Assembly: GCA_029260115.1 (NCBI GenBank)
Contig: JAJDDW010000071.1
Span: forward strand, 1-64,000
Length of the DNA: 64,000 nt
Origin: Phycisphaerae bacterium
GTDB lineage: Bacteria > Planctomycetota > Phycisphaerae > UBA1845
Direction: 5' to 3'
Below, piece after piece: positions 32,503 to 41,862 of the stretch; positions within the stretch are counted from its first letter, which is position 1, and each line of letters starts with the position of its first letter. The notes below the pieces were generated by a model. It worked only from the letters and a program-made list of their open reading frames with translations, was not told the DNA's origin and searched no databases. The position numbers were made by a program, and so were the translations under genes.

Positions 32503-33336
32503 ATGCCCAAAGCTAAGGACGGGCCTGCGCTGTTTGAGTTAATCGAACGGCAACGAAAAAACGGACCAGATTCGCTGAAAGTTCCCAGCTGGTGGACACA
32601 CGCGGATTCCAAAGCCGTTAGAATGGAGAATCACGACTCGGAAAGTGCTGAGCTTGAGATAGCACCGAGCGTGGCTGCTGAAGCGACTACTCCGGCCGTT
32701 GAGCGACCTGAGCCTGACAAAACGCATCAGCTTGTCGAAATCGATGGCCAATGTGTGCGGTTTACACTGACTAGCACCTCTGGCGCCGTCGCTGTTTTCG
32801 CGATGATGATGGCGCTGGTGTTTAGCCATGTACTGGGCACGCGCAGCGGCTACGACGATGGCTTTCGTGTAGGACACGAAAGAGGAAGAACCTCCTTCGA
32901 GGCTGAAGCGACGAGCGAAATTGAATTGGCAAAGGCTGGGCCTGCGGCGACTTCGCTGTTAGGTTCTTTGGTCATTGACCCTGCAGCGGCTGCGAACAAC
33001 GAAGTCGTTGCCTTGCCGACGCAGTGGGTTAAAGGATTGACTTATATTGTAGCTCAGGAGTTTTCGGCTGGGCGGAATGAAGAAGTCTCGTTGGCCAAGC
33101 AGTTTTTGAGCAAGCGAGGTATTGAGACCGAGTCAGTACAGACGCAAAGCGGCGCGACTCAGCTAATAACCACCCGTGGGTATAACCATAAGGACCGGGT
33201 GCAAAAGCAGATGGCGGACGCATTACTAGAAAAAGTTAAGGCTGCGGGTGAAGAGTATTTCACGGTTGGCGGCGGTTATAAATTGAATGGCTACTATCGA
33301 ACCCTCACGCGGGATTCTTGGTTAGCGGGAGCATGA
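32503..33336 (+). CDS. Membrane protein with planctomycete-type GPALFELIE N terminus (277 aa)
   Basis: ATG 32503 follows GGAGG at 8 nt (the frame opens earlier at 32473). The opening PKAKDGPALFELIERQR followed by a Trp-Trp motif is common in planctomycete genomes at the start of membrane proteins with SPOR-like tails. One transmembrane helix at about residues 96-114 (AVAVFAMMMALVFSHVL). The periplasmic C-terminal domain (QWVKGLTYIVAQEFS onward) resembles a small alpha-beta SPOR-type fold that could bind peptidoglycan; this is inferred. It sits 5 bp before the small basic protein gene and probably shares its transcript. Confidence 0.7.
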   Translation: MPKAKDGPALFELIERQRKNGPDSLKVPSWWTHADSKAVRMENHDSESAELEIAPSVAAEATTPAVERPEPDKTHQLVEIDGQCVRFTLTSTSGAVAVFAMMMALVFSHVLGTRSGYDDGFRVGHERGRTSFEAEATSEIELAKAGPAATSLLGSLVIDPAAAANNEVVALPTQWVKGLTYIVAQEFSAGRNEEVSLAKQFLSKRGIETESVQTQSGATQLITTRGYNHKDRVQKQMADALLEKVKAAGEEYFTVGGGYKLNGYYRTLTRDSWLAGA

Positions 33337-33340
33337 TGAA

Positions 33341-33574
33341 ATGTCACTAGATAAATCACTCAAATCAAAAAACACACTGGCACGTCACAGAAATGTTCTC
33401 ACACGAGCAGAACGCGTCGAAGCCATGAAAGAAACCGGGCTTTGGTCGAAAGAATCCTGTGCCATTGGCATGCCCAAGTTCGGACATCGCAAAGTCTCAC
33501 TCGGCAAGAAGACCAAAAAGAAGACCGAAGGCGACGAGAAGGTTGAGGATGTCAAGAAAACCGGCAAGAAATAG
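33341..33574 (+). CDS. PVC-superphylum small basic protein (77 aa)
   Basis: Starts MSLDKSLKSKNTLARHRNVL then TRAERVEAMKE, the conserved opening of the small basic protein family (TIGR04137) known from Planctomycetes, Verrucomicrobia and Chlamydiae. The C-terminal tail is a Lys-rich stretch (KKTKKKTEGDEK). Its molecular role is not established; it is very basic and may associate with RNA or ribosomes. A strong taxonomic marker for this window. Confidence 0.85.
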   Translation: MSLDKSLKSKNTLARHRNVLTRAERVEAMKETGLWSKESCAIGMPKFGHRKVSLGKKTKKKTEGDEKVEDVKKTGKK

Positions 33575-33749
33575 CCCACTGCTCGCGATTAGGTCGATCG
33601 GCTATTAGCACTATTCCTTCGTAAAAAACGATTTAGACGTTTAGTGGGCGCATGTTCTAATCTACGACATGGTATGATCGTGGGCTGTGCGCCCGGGCGA
33701 ACAGTGTGATTACGGAAACAAATCGACGATAGATCGCAAGAACCAGCCA

Positions 33750-34799
33750 TCACTGCGGCGTCATGGTAGAACGACAATTTGTACCAGCAGTAACCAGCGA
33801 AATATCCAATAAAATGCTGCCATCAGCTAAAACTGACAGCGTTGCGTTTTGATTGTCCACCCCGGCTGCCACAACGTCCACCGCCGAGGCCATGGCTCCG
33901 CTTAATGTCAACAGAATGTCATTATTTTCCGCTAGCCCGCGCAGAATAAGCGTATTGGCTTCGGCCACCAAATTAACGGTCGTACTATCGCCTGGACAGT
34001 CGCCCGCAAGCGCGTAATTACCCGGTACAAAGTCTCCAAAGCAGGGACTCGGCGTACACGTGGTACCGTCACCTTGATAAGTCTCGCCAAGGTTTTGGGA
34101 CATGCAGTCAGACTCGGTGAGTTCGAAGCAGCCATCTCTGGTACAGCATGCGCCCAACTTCATACACGAATCGATCACCGCGTTCGCACATAGGCCCTCG
34201 GTGGGCGAGTCCGAGACTAAGATTAATTCGCAAACGTCAGTCGTACAATCGTCGGCGTCGTCACAATCACTATCCTGGGTGCATCGCTTGGCGCAATCCC
34301 CCAATCGTCCTTGATAGTTTGAGCCTAATGGAATTTCACTGACACATAGTTCATCAGCTGCGCACTCGACGTCTGTGACAGATTCGTGTTTACAACCTAG
34401 TGTCGGATCACACGAATCGATCATGCACGGATCAAATAGCTGGCAGGAAAGAAAGCCACCGTCGTTACAGGTAAAAGTTTCGCAAAGCGCATTCGTCGTG
34501 TCGGGCTGCGTGCTATCTGCTTGATCTTGACTGACAATGGTTTGGCAGGGATCGTTGTTGACACAAGGAATGTCGCTATCGCAGATGCTCTTGCACGCAC
34601 CACTAGGTTCCACGCATACAGATGGGGCGTCGCAGACGACATCTGTACAGCCCGGGTCCTGCGCCGATGAACCTTGAGTCTCCGTATCGCTAATGCTCAG
34701 TCGACAGCCAGCGAGTAGGTAAACCATGATGTATATGGTGCCAGTCCCGAGTATCGGGATGCGTCGCCATGACCTAGCGTTAAAAAGATAGTATCTCAT
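33750..34799 (-). CDS. Secreted Cys-rich lipoprotein (349 aa)
   Basis: The signal peptide ends in LLAGC, a lipobox. The mature part is very rich in Cys, Asp and Ser, with motifs such as GCTDVVCDAPSVCVE and DSDCDDADDCTTDVCE, and one GACCTRDGCF unit ending GDGTTCTPSPC that is the same module repeated eight times in the protein at 54925-55965. The C-terminal 80 residues (NYALAGDCPGDSTTVNLV onward) form a different beta domain. Predicted surface protein stabilised by disulfides; ligand unknown. Start ATG 34799. Confidence 0.68.
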   Translation of the reverse strand: MRYYLFNARSWRRIPILGTGTIYIMVYLLAGCRLSISDTETQGSSAQDPGCTDVVCDAPSVCVEPSGACKSICDSDIPCVNNDPCQTIVSQDQADSTQPDTTNALCETFTCNDGGFLSCQLFDPCMIDSCDPTLGCKHESVTDVECAADELCVSEIPLGSNYQGRLGDCAKRCTQDSDCDDADDCTTDVCELILVSDSPTEGLCANAVIDSCMKLGACCTRDGCFELTESDCMSQNLGETYQGDGTTCTPSPCFGDFVPGNYALAGDCPGDSTTVNLVAEANTLILRGLAENNDILLTLSGAMASAVDVVAAGVDNQNATLSVLADGSILLDISLVTAGTNCRSTMTPQ

Positions 34800-34884
34800 A
34801 TCGCAATCCTGCAGTTAAATGACCTATTCCAGCCCATAGATTCCTGTCTATTCGACATGTTGATGTAATGAGCCATAACAACAT

Positions 34885-35835
34885 TCAAACCTCAATAGCG
34901 TGCGCCTGCTTATCAGCCTTGCGCGTCGGTGGGCAATTTCCGTTTAGCATTGTCGCTTTTTTAATCACGTCAAGTTGTGATTGTCTTGTCTGGACATGAT
35001 GTTGATACAAATTTCGTAATGTTGTAAATTCATGCTGGGATAATAACAGGTCAAGTCGCGACAGCGTTTTTGAAAGATTGGTGTAATGTGATAAGCGTCG
35101 CATGAATGGCACTACTTGCCTGGGCTGATCGGGGTCTAACTCCCAGGGATGAATGTTGACCACGACCGGACGATTGGCGCGATCGTGTTGCGAGAATGTC
35201 AGCCGTGTGACCAGCATAGGCCAAAGGCGGAGATAGCCTCCGGTCGCAGCAGGTAGGCGGCGGCGAAATATTTTCCAGGTAGGCAGCGGGAATTCGTATA
35301 GGCCATTGTCGAGTAATGAAGGTGACAAGGCAGCACCAGGCACGCCATATCGACCATGAGGCGCGCGAACGGGATAGATGCTCGAGTCGTAGCGCATCCC
35401 AAGCTCGCGTAACATATCGAGTGACCAATGCGTTTGCGATCCAATCGAATACGCTGGTGCGCGATAGCCGATGACCGGTTCGCCGATGAGTGATTCAAGC
35501 GTATTTTTGGCACGAGACACGTCATCGCGAAATTGCGACTCGTTAAGCTGGTCGACGCGCTGATGATCCATCCCGTGACAGGCTATCTCGTGCCCGGCTT
35601 GATGGATCGTAGTCACCAAGGCTGGCTGACGCTTAGCGACGTATCCGAGTATAAAAAATGTGGCTTGGGTGTGGTGCTTTTCCAATAGCGACAGCAATTG
35701 CGACACTGGCTGGTCAAGACGAAGCGGCAGATCATCCCACTGAGTCCTTACGATGTTGAGGTTATGGGCATGAAACCAGGCTTCCAGGTCGACGGTAAAA
35801 GCGTGTTGTGCTTGTTTCTTTATTGTCATTGCCAT
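34885..35835 (-). CDS. Polysaccharide deacetylase, XrtA/PEP-CTERM-locus type
   Basis: 316 aa. NodB-type catalytic features: FTVDLEAWFH (motif 1 with catalytic Asp), HGMDHQ (metal-binding motif 2, H-x-x-x-H), YRAPAYS (motif 3), then the family's C-terminal NIHPWELDPDQPR that is typical of DUF3473-containing deacetylases of exosortase loci. Removes acetyl groups from N-acetylated sugars in exopolysaccharide; no signal peptide, so it probably acts in the cytoplasm or at its inner face. Start ATG 35835 (MAMTIKKQ). With the glycosyltransferase at the left edge it points to an exopolysaccharide locus interrupted by the element. Confidence 0.85.
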   Translation of the reverse strand: MAMTIKKQAQHAFTVDLEAWFHAHNLNIVRTQWDDLPLRLDQPVSQLLSLLEKHHTQATFFILGYVAKRQPALVTTIHQAGHEIACHGMDHQRVDQLNESQFRDDVSRAKNTLESLIGEPVIGYRAPAYSIGSQTHWSLDMLRELGMRYDSSIYPVRAPHGRYGVPGAALSPSLLDNGLYEFPLPTWKIFRRRLPAATGGYLRLWPMLVTRLTFSQHDRANRPVVVNIHPWELDPDQPRQVVPFMRRLSHYTNLSKTLSRLDLLLSQHEFTTLRNLYQHHVQTRQSQLDVIKKATMLNGNCPPTRKADKQAHAIEV

Positions 35836-36326
35836 TGTCGCGTAGTGCCTTTTGTCGCCGACGTCGACAGCCGAACTGAAGGTGCGGGCCTATTGCTCAT
35901 AGATTCATCGGCTCAAAGGCCGATAGAATCGAGACGTAAGCTGTCATAAAGTACGATTTCGGGAAATTGAGGCGACAAGTGTAGCGATCAGCCCCTTGAG
36001 CAGCCATAAAGTACTCCATGGCAAAAGGTTACGTTTTTTCGACTGATGTCCTCGTTGAGTTAATTGGACCGCTGGCAACTCGGCGAGAGTGGGTCGAAGG
36101 TCGATAAAGATGTCACGGGCGCGGTCTTTTTGGGTGGTAGGCGTACCATAGCCGTATCATCCCCTAGAGGACGGGAGAATGAGCGCGAGGTTGTAGGTAG
36201 TTGTGACGCTGAGGATCCGCCGATTGATAGTCGGTAACATACGCCGATGTTAGGACTAAAATGATGATAGATTCTAAATCTAGTTAGCTTGGTTTGCAGT
36301 AAACGGGTCGGTCAGGATAGTTAGAT
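35836..36326. other. Intergenic region between deacetylase and LOG protein
   Basis: 491 bp, divergent upstream regions of two genes. Seen: a short direct repeat CATAAAGTAC (35944-35953 and 36006-36015). No gene or strong promoter recognised. Confidence 0.4.
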
Positions 36327-36332
36327 GTGTAC

Positions 36333-37388
36333 ATGGTAGTGAAAAGGAACGATACGATTAGTCAATCTAAAAAAGATTTTCGCAACGACCGGGCTGAGGC
36401 TATTGAAAGGTTCTTGGCGGAATTTGCGCCGTCAGACCACGATGATTTGTATGAACAAATGCTCGTGAGCTTATGTCGATTATCTGCGGATGATGCTGGT
36501 CGAGGCGATGTGAAAATTCTCAATACAACCTTAAAAGAGTTGCGTTACGCATTCAAAGTTTTTGCGCCGTACGCTCACATTCCTAAGGCGTCAGTTTTTG
36601 GATCAGCCCGCACCCCGGAAGAACATCCACAATATATACAGGCCAAGCTGTTCGCGGAATTGATTCAACAGCAAGGATGGATGGTCATTACCGGTGCGGG
36701 GGATGGCATCATGCGGGCCGGGCATCACGGCGCGACCCCAGAAGCTAGTTTTGGCGTGGCTATTAGTCTGCCGTTTGAACAGAAAACCAACACGATCATC
36801 GCGGATGATCCCAAGTTGATTATGTTCAAATATTTTTTCACTCGCAAAGTAATATTCGTCAAAGAAGCCCGGGCTATCGTTTTGTTCCCCGGCGGGTTTG
36901 GCACGCAAGACGAAGGGTTTGAATCGTTAACCCTGGTACAGACGGGTAAGTCGTTGCCCACGCCCATCGTCATGTGCGATGAGCCTGGTGGTACGTATTG
37001 GCGACAGTGGGAAGAGTACGTCAAACGAGAATTGCTGGCTAAAGGCATGATCGATAAAGCGGATATGAATCTGTTTATGGTGACGGACAACGCTCAGGAA
37101 GCAGTCGACGAAATTCTTCGTTTTTATCGACGCTACCATTCCTCGCGCTATGTGTTTGATAAATTGGTCATGCGATTAAACAGCCCGGTATCTCCGGAAC
37201 TATTAAAAGAATTAAACGAATCGTTCAGCGACATTCTAAGTGATGGCTGCATTGCACAGTTTGATAAGCCGTTGGAAGGTGAAGAGGACGAGTTCCCTGA
37301 TAAATCGCGGCTGGCCTTTGCTTTTGATCGGCGCAATGCCGGACGTTTACGGATGCTCATCAATCGTATTAATGCGGATGATGCGTAG
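36333..37388 (+). CDS. LOG family protein (Rossmann-fold nucleotide-binding protein)
   Basis: 352 aa from ATG 36333 (a GTG two codons earlier is possible). The core has SVFGSARTPEEHP, VITGAGDGIMRAGHHGA and FPGGFGTQDEGFESL, the PGGxGTxxE signature of LOG / lysine-decarboxylase-like proteins. LOG enzymes release the base from nucleoside 5'-monophosphates (known in cytokinin activation and general nucleotide salvage). This longer version has an N-terminal helical extension of about 75 residues and a C-terminal region of about 90. Cytoplasmic. Substrate unverified. Confidence 0.85.
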   Translation: MVVKRNDTISQSKKDFRNDRAEAIERFLAEFAPSDHDDLYEQMLVSLCRLSADDAGRGDVKILNTTLKELRYAFKVFAPYAHIPKASVFGSARTPEEHPQYIQAKLFAELIQQQGWMVITGAGDGIMRAGHHGATPEASFGVAISLPFEQKTNTIIADDPKLIMFKYFFTRKVIFVKEARAIVLFPGGFGTQDEGFESLTLVQTGKSLPTPIVMCDEPGGTYWRQWEEYVKRELLAKGMIDKADMNLFMVTDNAQEAVDEILRFYRRYHSSRYVFDKLVMRLNSPVSPELLKELNESFSDILSDGCIAQFDKPLEGEEDEFPDKSRLAFAFDRRNAGRLRMLINRINADDA

Positions 37389-37433
37389 TGGTAGTCGCAG
37401 TTAGCTAGTAAGAATTGACGAAGGGTAAATGAC

Positions 37434-38534
37434 ATGACATCGGAACCCCGTAGCGAACGTGATGGTGACCCGGCAGCAAGCCCTGACGAAATTGCGTTGG
37501 CTAAAAAACTTGTTGATACACACGCGCAGATTCGCAAGCAGCTTCGCCAAGTGATCGTAGGGCAAGAGCGCGTTGTCGATGAGGTATTGATCGCTATGTT
37601 TTGTGGCGGTCATTGCATTCTTGAAGGTGTCCCCGGCTTGGCCAAGACGCTCATTATCAGTACGCTATCAAAGCTGCTGTCGCTAAGTTTTTCGCGTATC
37701 CAATTCACGCCGGACCTCATGCCCTCAGACATTACGGGTACGGAAGTGATCGAAGAAGATCGCGGTACGGGTGCTCGTTCGCTGCGATTCGTCCAAGGCC
37801 CTATTTTTGCCAATATCGTTCTCGCAGATGAAATCAATCGTACACCACCGAAAACGCAAGCGGCGCTACTCGAAGCGATGCAAGAGTATCAAGTGACGGC
37901 TGCGGGGTTCCCGCACAAATTGCCTAAGCCGTTTTTTGTCTTGGCCACGCAAAATCCCATCGAGCAAGAAGGAACTTATCCCCTGCCCGAAGCGCAGCTG
38001 GATCGATTTATGTTCAAGGTGCTGGTTGACTATCCCTCTGAGCAAGAGGAGTTTGAAATCGTCAAAATGACCACCGCTTCACATGACGTCACGCTGGAGC
38101 GCACGTTAACAGCCCGCGACATTATGGAACTTCAAAGCATTGTGCGGCGGGTGCCTTGTGCGGACCATGTGATTAGATATGCCATGTCCTTGACACGTTC
38201 AACGCGGATTGATAAAGGCGAAGTGCCAGAATTTATTCGAGAATATGTGTCCTGGGGCGCTGGTCCTCGCGCGTCGCAAAATCTCGTGCTCGCTGGAAAA
38301 GCTCGCGCGATGTTACAAGGCCGATTTTATGTGTCCATCGACGATATTCGCGACATTGCTAGGCCGGTATTACGCCATCGCATTCTCACCAATTTTAACG
38401 CCGAGGCGGAGGGACTATCGACTGACGACATTGTTGATCGTCTCATCGAATTGCTACCTACGGAGTCTTCATCAAGCTTGAGCGACGCCATGGCCAGTCG
38501 CGTTTTTTCGGCCAAGAGTGATACGAACCAGTAA
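37434..38534 (+). CDS. MoxR family AAA+ ATPase
   Basis: 366 aa. Walker A GVPGLAKT (about 63-70), Walker [15 protein letters not shown] (about 125-138), sensor 1 [20 protein letters not shown] and arginine finger region QLDRFMF. MoxR ATPases act as chaperones that assemble or activate VWA-domain proteins. It is the first gene of a cluster of DUF58, two VWA proteins and a DUF4175-like protein, with gaps of 20-81 bp, which agrees with that role. Confidence 0.92.
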   Translation: MTSEPRSERDGDPAASPDEIALAKKLVDTHAQIRKQLRQVIVGQERVVDEVLIAMFCGGHCILEGVPGLAKTLIISTLSKLLSLSFSRIQFTPDLMPSDITGTEVIEEDRGTGARSLRFVQGPIFANIVLADEINRTPPKTQAALLEAMQEYQVTAAGFPHKLPKPFFVLATQNPIEQEGTYPLPEAQLDRFMFKVLVDYPSEQEEFEIVKMTTASHDVTLERTLTARDIMELQSIVRRVPCADHVIRYAMSLTRSTRIDKGEVPEFIREYVSWGAGPRASQNLVLAGKARAMLQGRFYVSIDDIRDIARPVLRHRILTNFNAEAEGLSTDDIVDRLIELLPTESSSSLSDAMASRVFSAKSDTNQ

Positions 38535-38591
38535 TACGAATCGACGCCAGCGAGACAGGCGAGTAAAGACAACCAAGCAGCGACCTAAACC

Positions 38592-39542
38592 ATGACCCAT
38601 GATGCGGCACCAACTACATCGACGCTCCCGCCATATTTCGATCCCCGCGTACTGGCTAATTTGCACGGATTGGAATTGCGAGCGCGGATGGTCGTGGAAG
38701 GTTTCTATGCGGGTATGCACCACAGCCCACATCATGGCTTGTCTATCGAATTTGCTGACCACCGGGCTTATACACAGGGTGACGACCTCAAGCATATCGA
38801 CTGGAAAGTATTCGCTAAGACCGACAAGTATTATATCAAGGAATACGAGCAAGAAACGAACATGCATGTGCTGTTTGTTGTCGATTGTAGCGCGTCGATG
38901 AACTATCGCTCTAGCGAGGCGTTTTTATCTAAATACGAGTACGCCACCGTAGCTACTGGTGCGATTGCACATTTGGCACTGCGGCAGCGCGATTACGTTG
39001 GCCTAGCGCTTTTTGACGAGCACATCACAGAATATATTAAACCCAGCGTCCGTCATCATCATTGGCACACATTGGTTCGTGCGATGTCTAACCATGAGCG
39101 AACCGGAGGCACTTCACTAGGCGCAACGTTAGCCGAGCTTGGCGAGCGTCTGAGTCAGCGCACGCTGGTGATTGTCATTAGCGACCTGTTCGACGACCCC
39201 GAAAGAATCGTCAAGGGCTTGACCCAATTGCGATATCGTCGTCACGAACCCGTCGTCTGGAACCTGTGGGACCAAGCGGAATTGACATTTCCGTTCGATG
39301 GCACGGTTTTGTTTGAAGGTTTAGAACAAAGCGGCGAACTGGTGGCGGAGCCTGATGCCATTCGTCGTCAATATTTGGAGGAGGTGCATCGTTTTCAAAA
39401 CGACATGCGAACCATGTGTGGGCGACAGCATATTAGTTACTCGGTTTTCGATACGTCGCAGCCGTTAAGCGTTTCCTTAACCAGTTATCTGGCGGCTCGT
39501 AGTAATCGACTTCGACAACGTTCATCGCGCGTGTTGCGATAG
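38592..39542 (+). CDS. DUF58 domain protein
   Basis: 316 aa, soluble. Conserved features of DUF58: GLSIEFADHRAYTQGDDLKH then IDWKVFAKTDKYYIKEYEQE, and a degenerate VWA core with the metal-site motif VVDCSASMNY (D-x-S-x-S-type). Family members occur next to MoxR and VWA proteins in most such clusters and probably bind them. Starts ATG 38592, 57 bp after moxR. Confidence 0.9.
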   Translation: MTHDAAPTTSTLPPYFDPRVLANLHGLELRARMVVEGFYAGMHHSPHHGLSIEFADHRAYTQGDDLKHIDWKVFAKTDKYYIKEYEQETNMHVLFVVDCSASMNYRSSEAFLSKYEYATVATGAIAHLALRQRDYVGLALFDEHITEYIKPSVRHHHWHTLVRAMSNHERTGGTSLGATLAELGERLSQRTLVIVISDLFDDPERIVKGLTQLRYRRHEPVVWNLWDQAELTFPFDGTVLFEGLEQSGELVAEPDAIRRQYLEEVHRFQNDMRTMCGRQHISYSVFDTSQPLSVSLTSYLAARSNRLRQRSSRVLR

Positions 39543-39561
39543 ATCGATAGCGGCAATAAGC

Positions 39562-41835
39562 ATGCTAAATCTAGCCCAATTTTGGCCTTTTGTTCACCCC
39601 GCCTTAGCCGGTGCTGGTCTGGCCGCCGGGGCTATTCCCATCATTATCCACTTAATTAACCGGCGAAAATATCGTCGCGTACCCTGGGCGGCGATGTCGT
39701 TTTTGATTCGGGCCAAGCGCCGGGCTGCCCGCACGGTTTGGCTAGAACATTGGCTGTTGCTATTGCTGCGCATCGCATTGATTATCTTGCTCGGGCTTGC
39801 GGTGGCGCGACCATTTACCAACTCGTCTCAACTGGCCAGCTTAACGGGCGGCAGAGGGCATCACATCATTCTGCTGGATAATTCCCTATCGATGCAGGCT
39901 ATCGATGCCAAGGGCGTTAGCCGTTTTGATCATGCTAAGGCATATGTCGATCAACTATTAGAATCGTATCCAGAAAATGATGCCGTGAGTTTGATTACCA
40001 CAGGCTATCCCGCCAAGGCGGTGATCGGACATCCTGAAAGCGATCGGCGTGTGATACGTGAACGGTTCAACGCCCTGCAAGCCACTCAATCACATGCAGA
40101 TTTTCTTGGCGCGGTGTCAAGCATCGAAAACATTCTAGATACTGTGGATTTACCACGCGGTAGTTGCAGTGTACATGTAGTGTCCGATTTTCCATCGTCA
40201 CAAATACTGGGCGCTAAACGAGAAGACCATGTCAAACAGTCGGCACCTGGCACGACAACGACGCTCGCATTGCAACGACTAGCGGATAAGTTAGCCCAGT
40301 CATCGCACGAACTTACGCTTCTTAGAATTCCTACTTCTGACAGTGAAAATATAGCTATTACAGAATTATCTCTGTCCTCGCCGATGGTCGCGGCTGGCTT
40401 TCCTGTGCAAGTGTCGATCATCGTCAACAATTTCGGAAGCGCAGGCGGGCGCGGATTGACGCTTACGCTACGCCGTGGTCAGCAAATAGTACGCACCGAG
40501 ATGCTCCCGACGATTAGTCCAGGTCAACAAAGTGAAGTTTCTATGTCGCTCCTGTTTCAACAGGCGGGCCATTATATGCTCGAGGCTAGCCTCAACCCGA
40601 CTCATCGCGACGCATTGCCCATCGACGACAGCAGACGCCTAGCAGTGGAGGTAGCCGCACGCATGCCGGTGCTTTTGGTAGATGGACGACGGTCATCATC
40701 GTGGCTATCGGGGCAATCCGGTTTTATCGCAGCTTCGCTGGCACCGGAATTATTATATGAGCAGGACACGACACAAAATCGTAACACTCCAATCCAACAT
40801 GAGAGCCTGTTTGCGCCAAACATAGTCGATCCCGCGGAGCTAGCGTCAGAAGCATTGGATGCTTACCCCGTGGTATATCTATGTAATGTTAGCCGACTGC
40901 CGCCCGAGCAGTGGTCGAGACTAACCGACTATGTATCGCGAGGTGGCGGGCTGGGCATTTTTGCCGGTGATCTGTTGCAAGTAGAAAATTACAACCGCTA
41001 CGGCTTTGCAGATGGTAAAGGTTTGCTTCCCGGTGAAATGCAAACGGTGGAAAGCACTTCTAACCGCGATGAGGCTTGGGCTATCGTCCAGGGTGTGCTG
41101 CCTCATCCTCTCGTAAAAGAGTTGATGTCATTATCAGATAGCGGTCTGTTTCTCGCTCGGATTTCGCAATATTTGCCATTAAAACTTCGGCCTCATGCTG
41201 ACGTAGTGCTGCATATGAATAATGGTCAACCGCTAATGATCGCCTCGAAGTTTGGTCAGGGGCGTGTGTTGTATATGGCTAGTAGCGGTGACATGGCCTG
41301 GAATAATCTACCGGCTAAGGGCGACTACGTGTCACTCATCGTCAATAGCACCGCATATCTGGCTAAATCTCAAGGTACGCATCGCACAGTTGTTGTTGGC
41401 GATACAATAGTCGAACCGTTAATCGCAGCGGAAACGGCGCTCCCGGCGCATGTCGTCGATACCAACGGAACCAATCAGGAAGGGCAATATGTATCCCATG
41501 ACGAGGCATTGGCCTATTCGTTCGGCCCCGTAACTAATAGCGGGGTTATGAGCATGACCATTGGCACTACATCTCGCGCGTTCGCGGTCAACGTGGATGC
41601 GCAAGAATCGGACATTCAGTCAGTCTCTAGCGAAACACTTGATCAGGCCATGTCGGGTCGAGTTCGCATTGAAGATATGCAGCTAGGCGTACACGTGCGT
41701 CAATCGAGCTTGGCGTCTGCGGAGCTTGCGCCGTATGCACTGTTGGGCGTTATCGCATTAATGTTAACAGAAATTCTTCTTGCCGCTTGGTTTGGCGCAC
41801 GACGTCAGCCAGCGATAGTCGCTCGGGCACGATAA
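39562..41835 (+). CDS. BatA/VWA domain membrane protein (757 aa)
   Basis: The N-terminal BatA-type region has two transmembrane helices around a basic loop (PIIIHLINRRKYRRVPWAAM, then LLLLLRIALIILLGLAV). The VWA domain starts at HHIILLDNSLSMQA, containing the MIDAS motif D-N-S-L-S. A long beta-rich periplasmic part follows, including a glutamine-amidotransferase-like region (YVSRGGGLGIFAGD), and a C-terminal transmembrane helix (YALLGVIALMLTEILLAAW). Envelope-associated partner of the MoxR/DUF58 pair. Confidence 0.85.
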   Translation: MLNLAQFWPFVHPALAGAGLAAGAIPIIIHLINRRKYRRVPWAAMSFLIRAKRRAARTVWLEHWLLLLLRIALIILLGLAVARPFTNSSQLASLTGGRGHHIILLDNSLSMQAIDAKGVSRFDHAKAYVDQLLESYPENDAVSLITTGYPAKAVIGHPESDRRVIRERFNALQATQSHADFLGAVSSIENILDTVDLPRGSCSVHVVSDFPSSQILGAKREDHVKQSAPGTTTTLALQRLADKLAQSSHELTLLRIPTSDSENIAITELSLSSPMVAAGFPVQVSIIVNNFGSAGGRGLTLTLRRGQQIVRTEMLPTISPGQQSEVSMSLLFQQAGHYMLEASLNPTHRDALPIDDSRRLAVEVAARMPVLLVDGRRSSSWLSGQSGFIAASLAPELLYEQDTTQNRNTPIQHESLFAPNIVDPAELASEALDAYPVVYLCNVSRLPPEQWSRLTDYVSRGGGLGIFAGDLLQVENYNRYGFADGKGLLPGEMQTVESTSNRDEAWAIVQGVLPHPLVKELMSLSDSGLFLARISQYLPLKLRPHADVVLHMNNGQPLMIASKFGQGRVLYMASSGDMAWNNLPAKGDYVSLIVNSTAYLAKSQGTHRTVVVGDTIVEPLIAAETALPAHVVDTNGTNQEGQYVSHDEALAYSFGPVTNSGVMSMTIGTTSRAFAVNVDAQESDIQSVSSETLDQAMSGRVRIEDMQLGVHVRQSSLASAELAPYALLGVIALMLTEILLAAWFGARRQPAIVARAR

Positions 41836-41862
41836 GCCGTAACGCAAGCACGAATAGCTATT

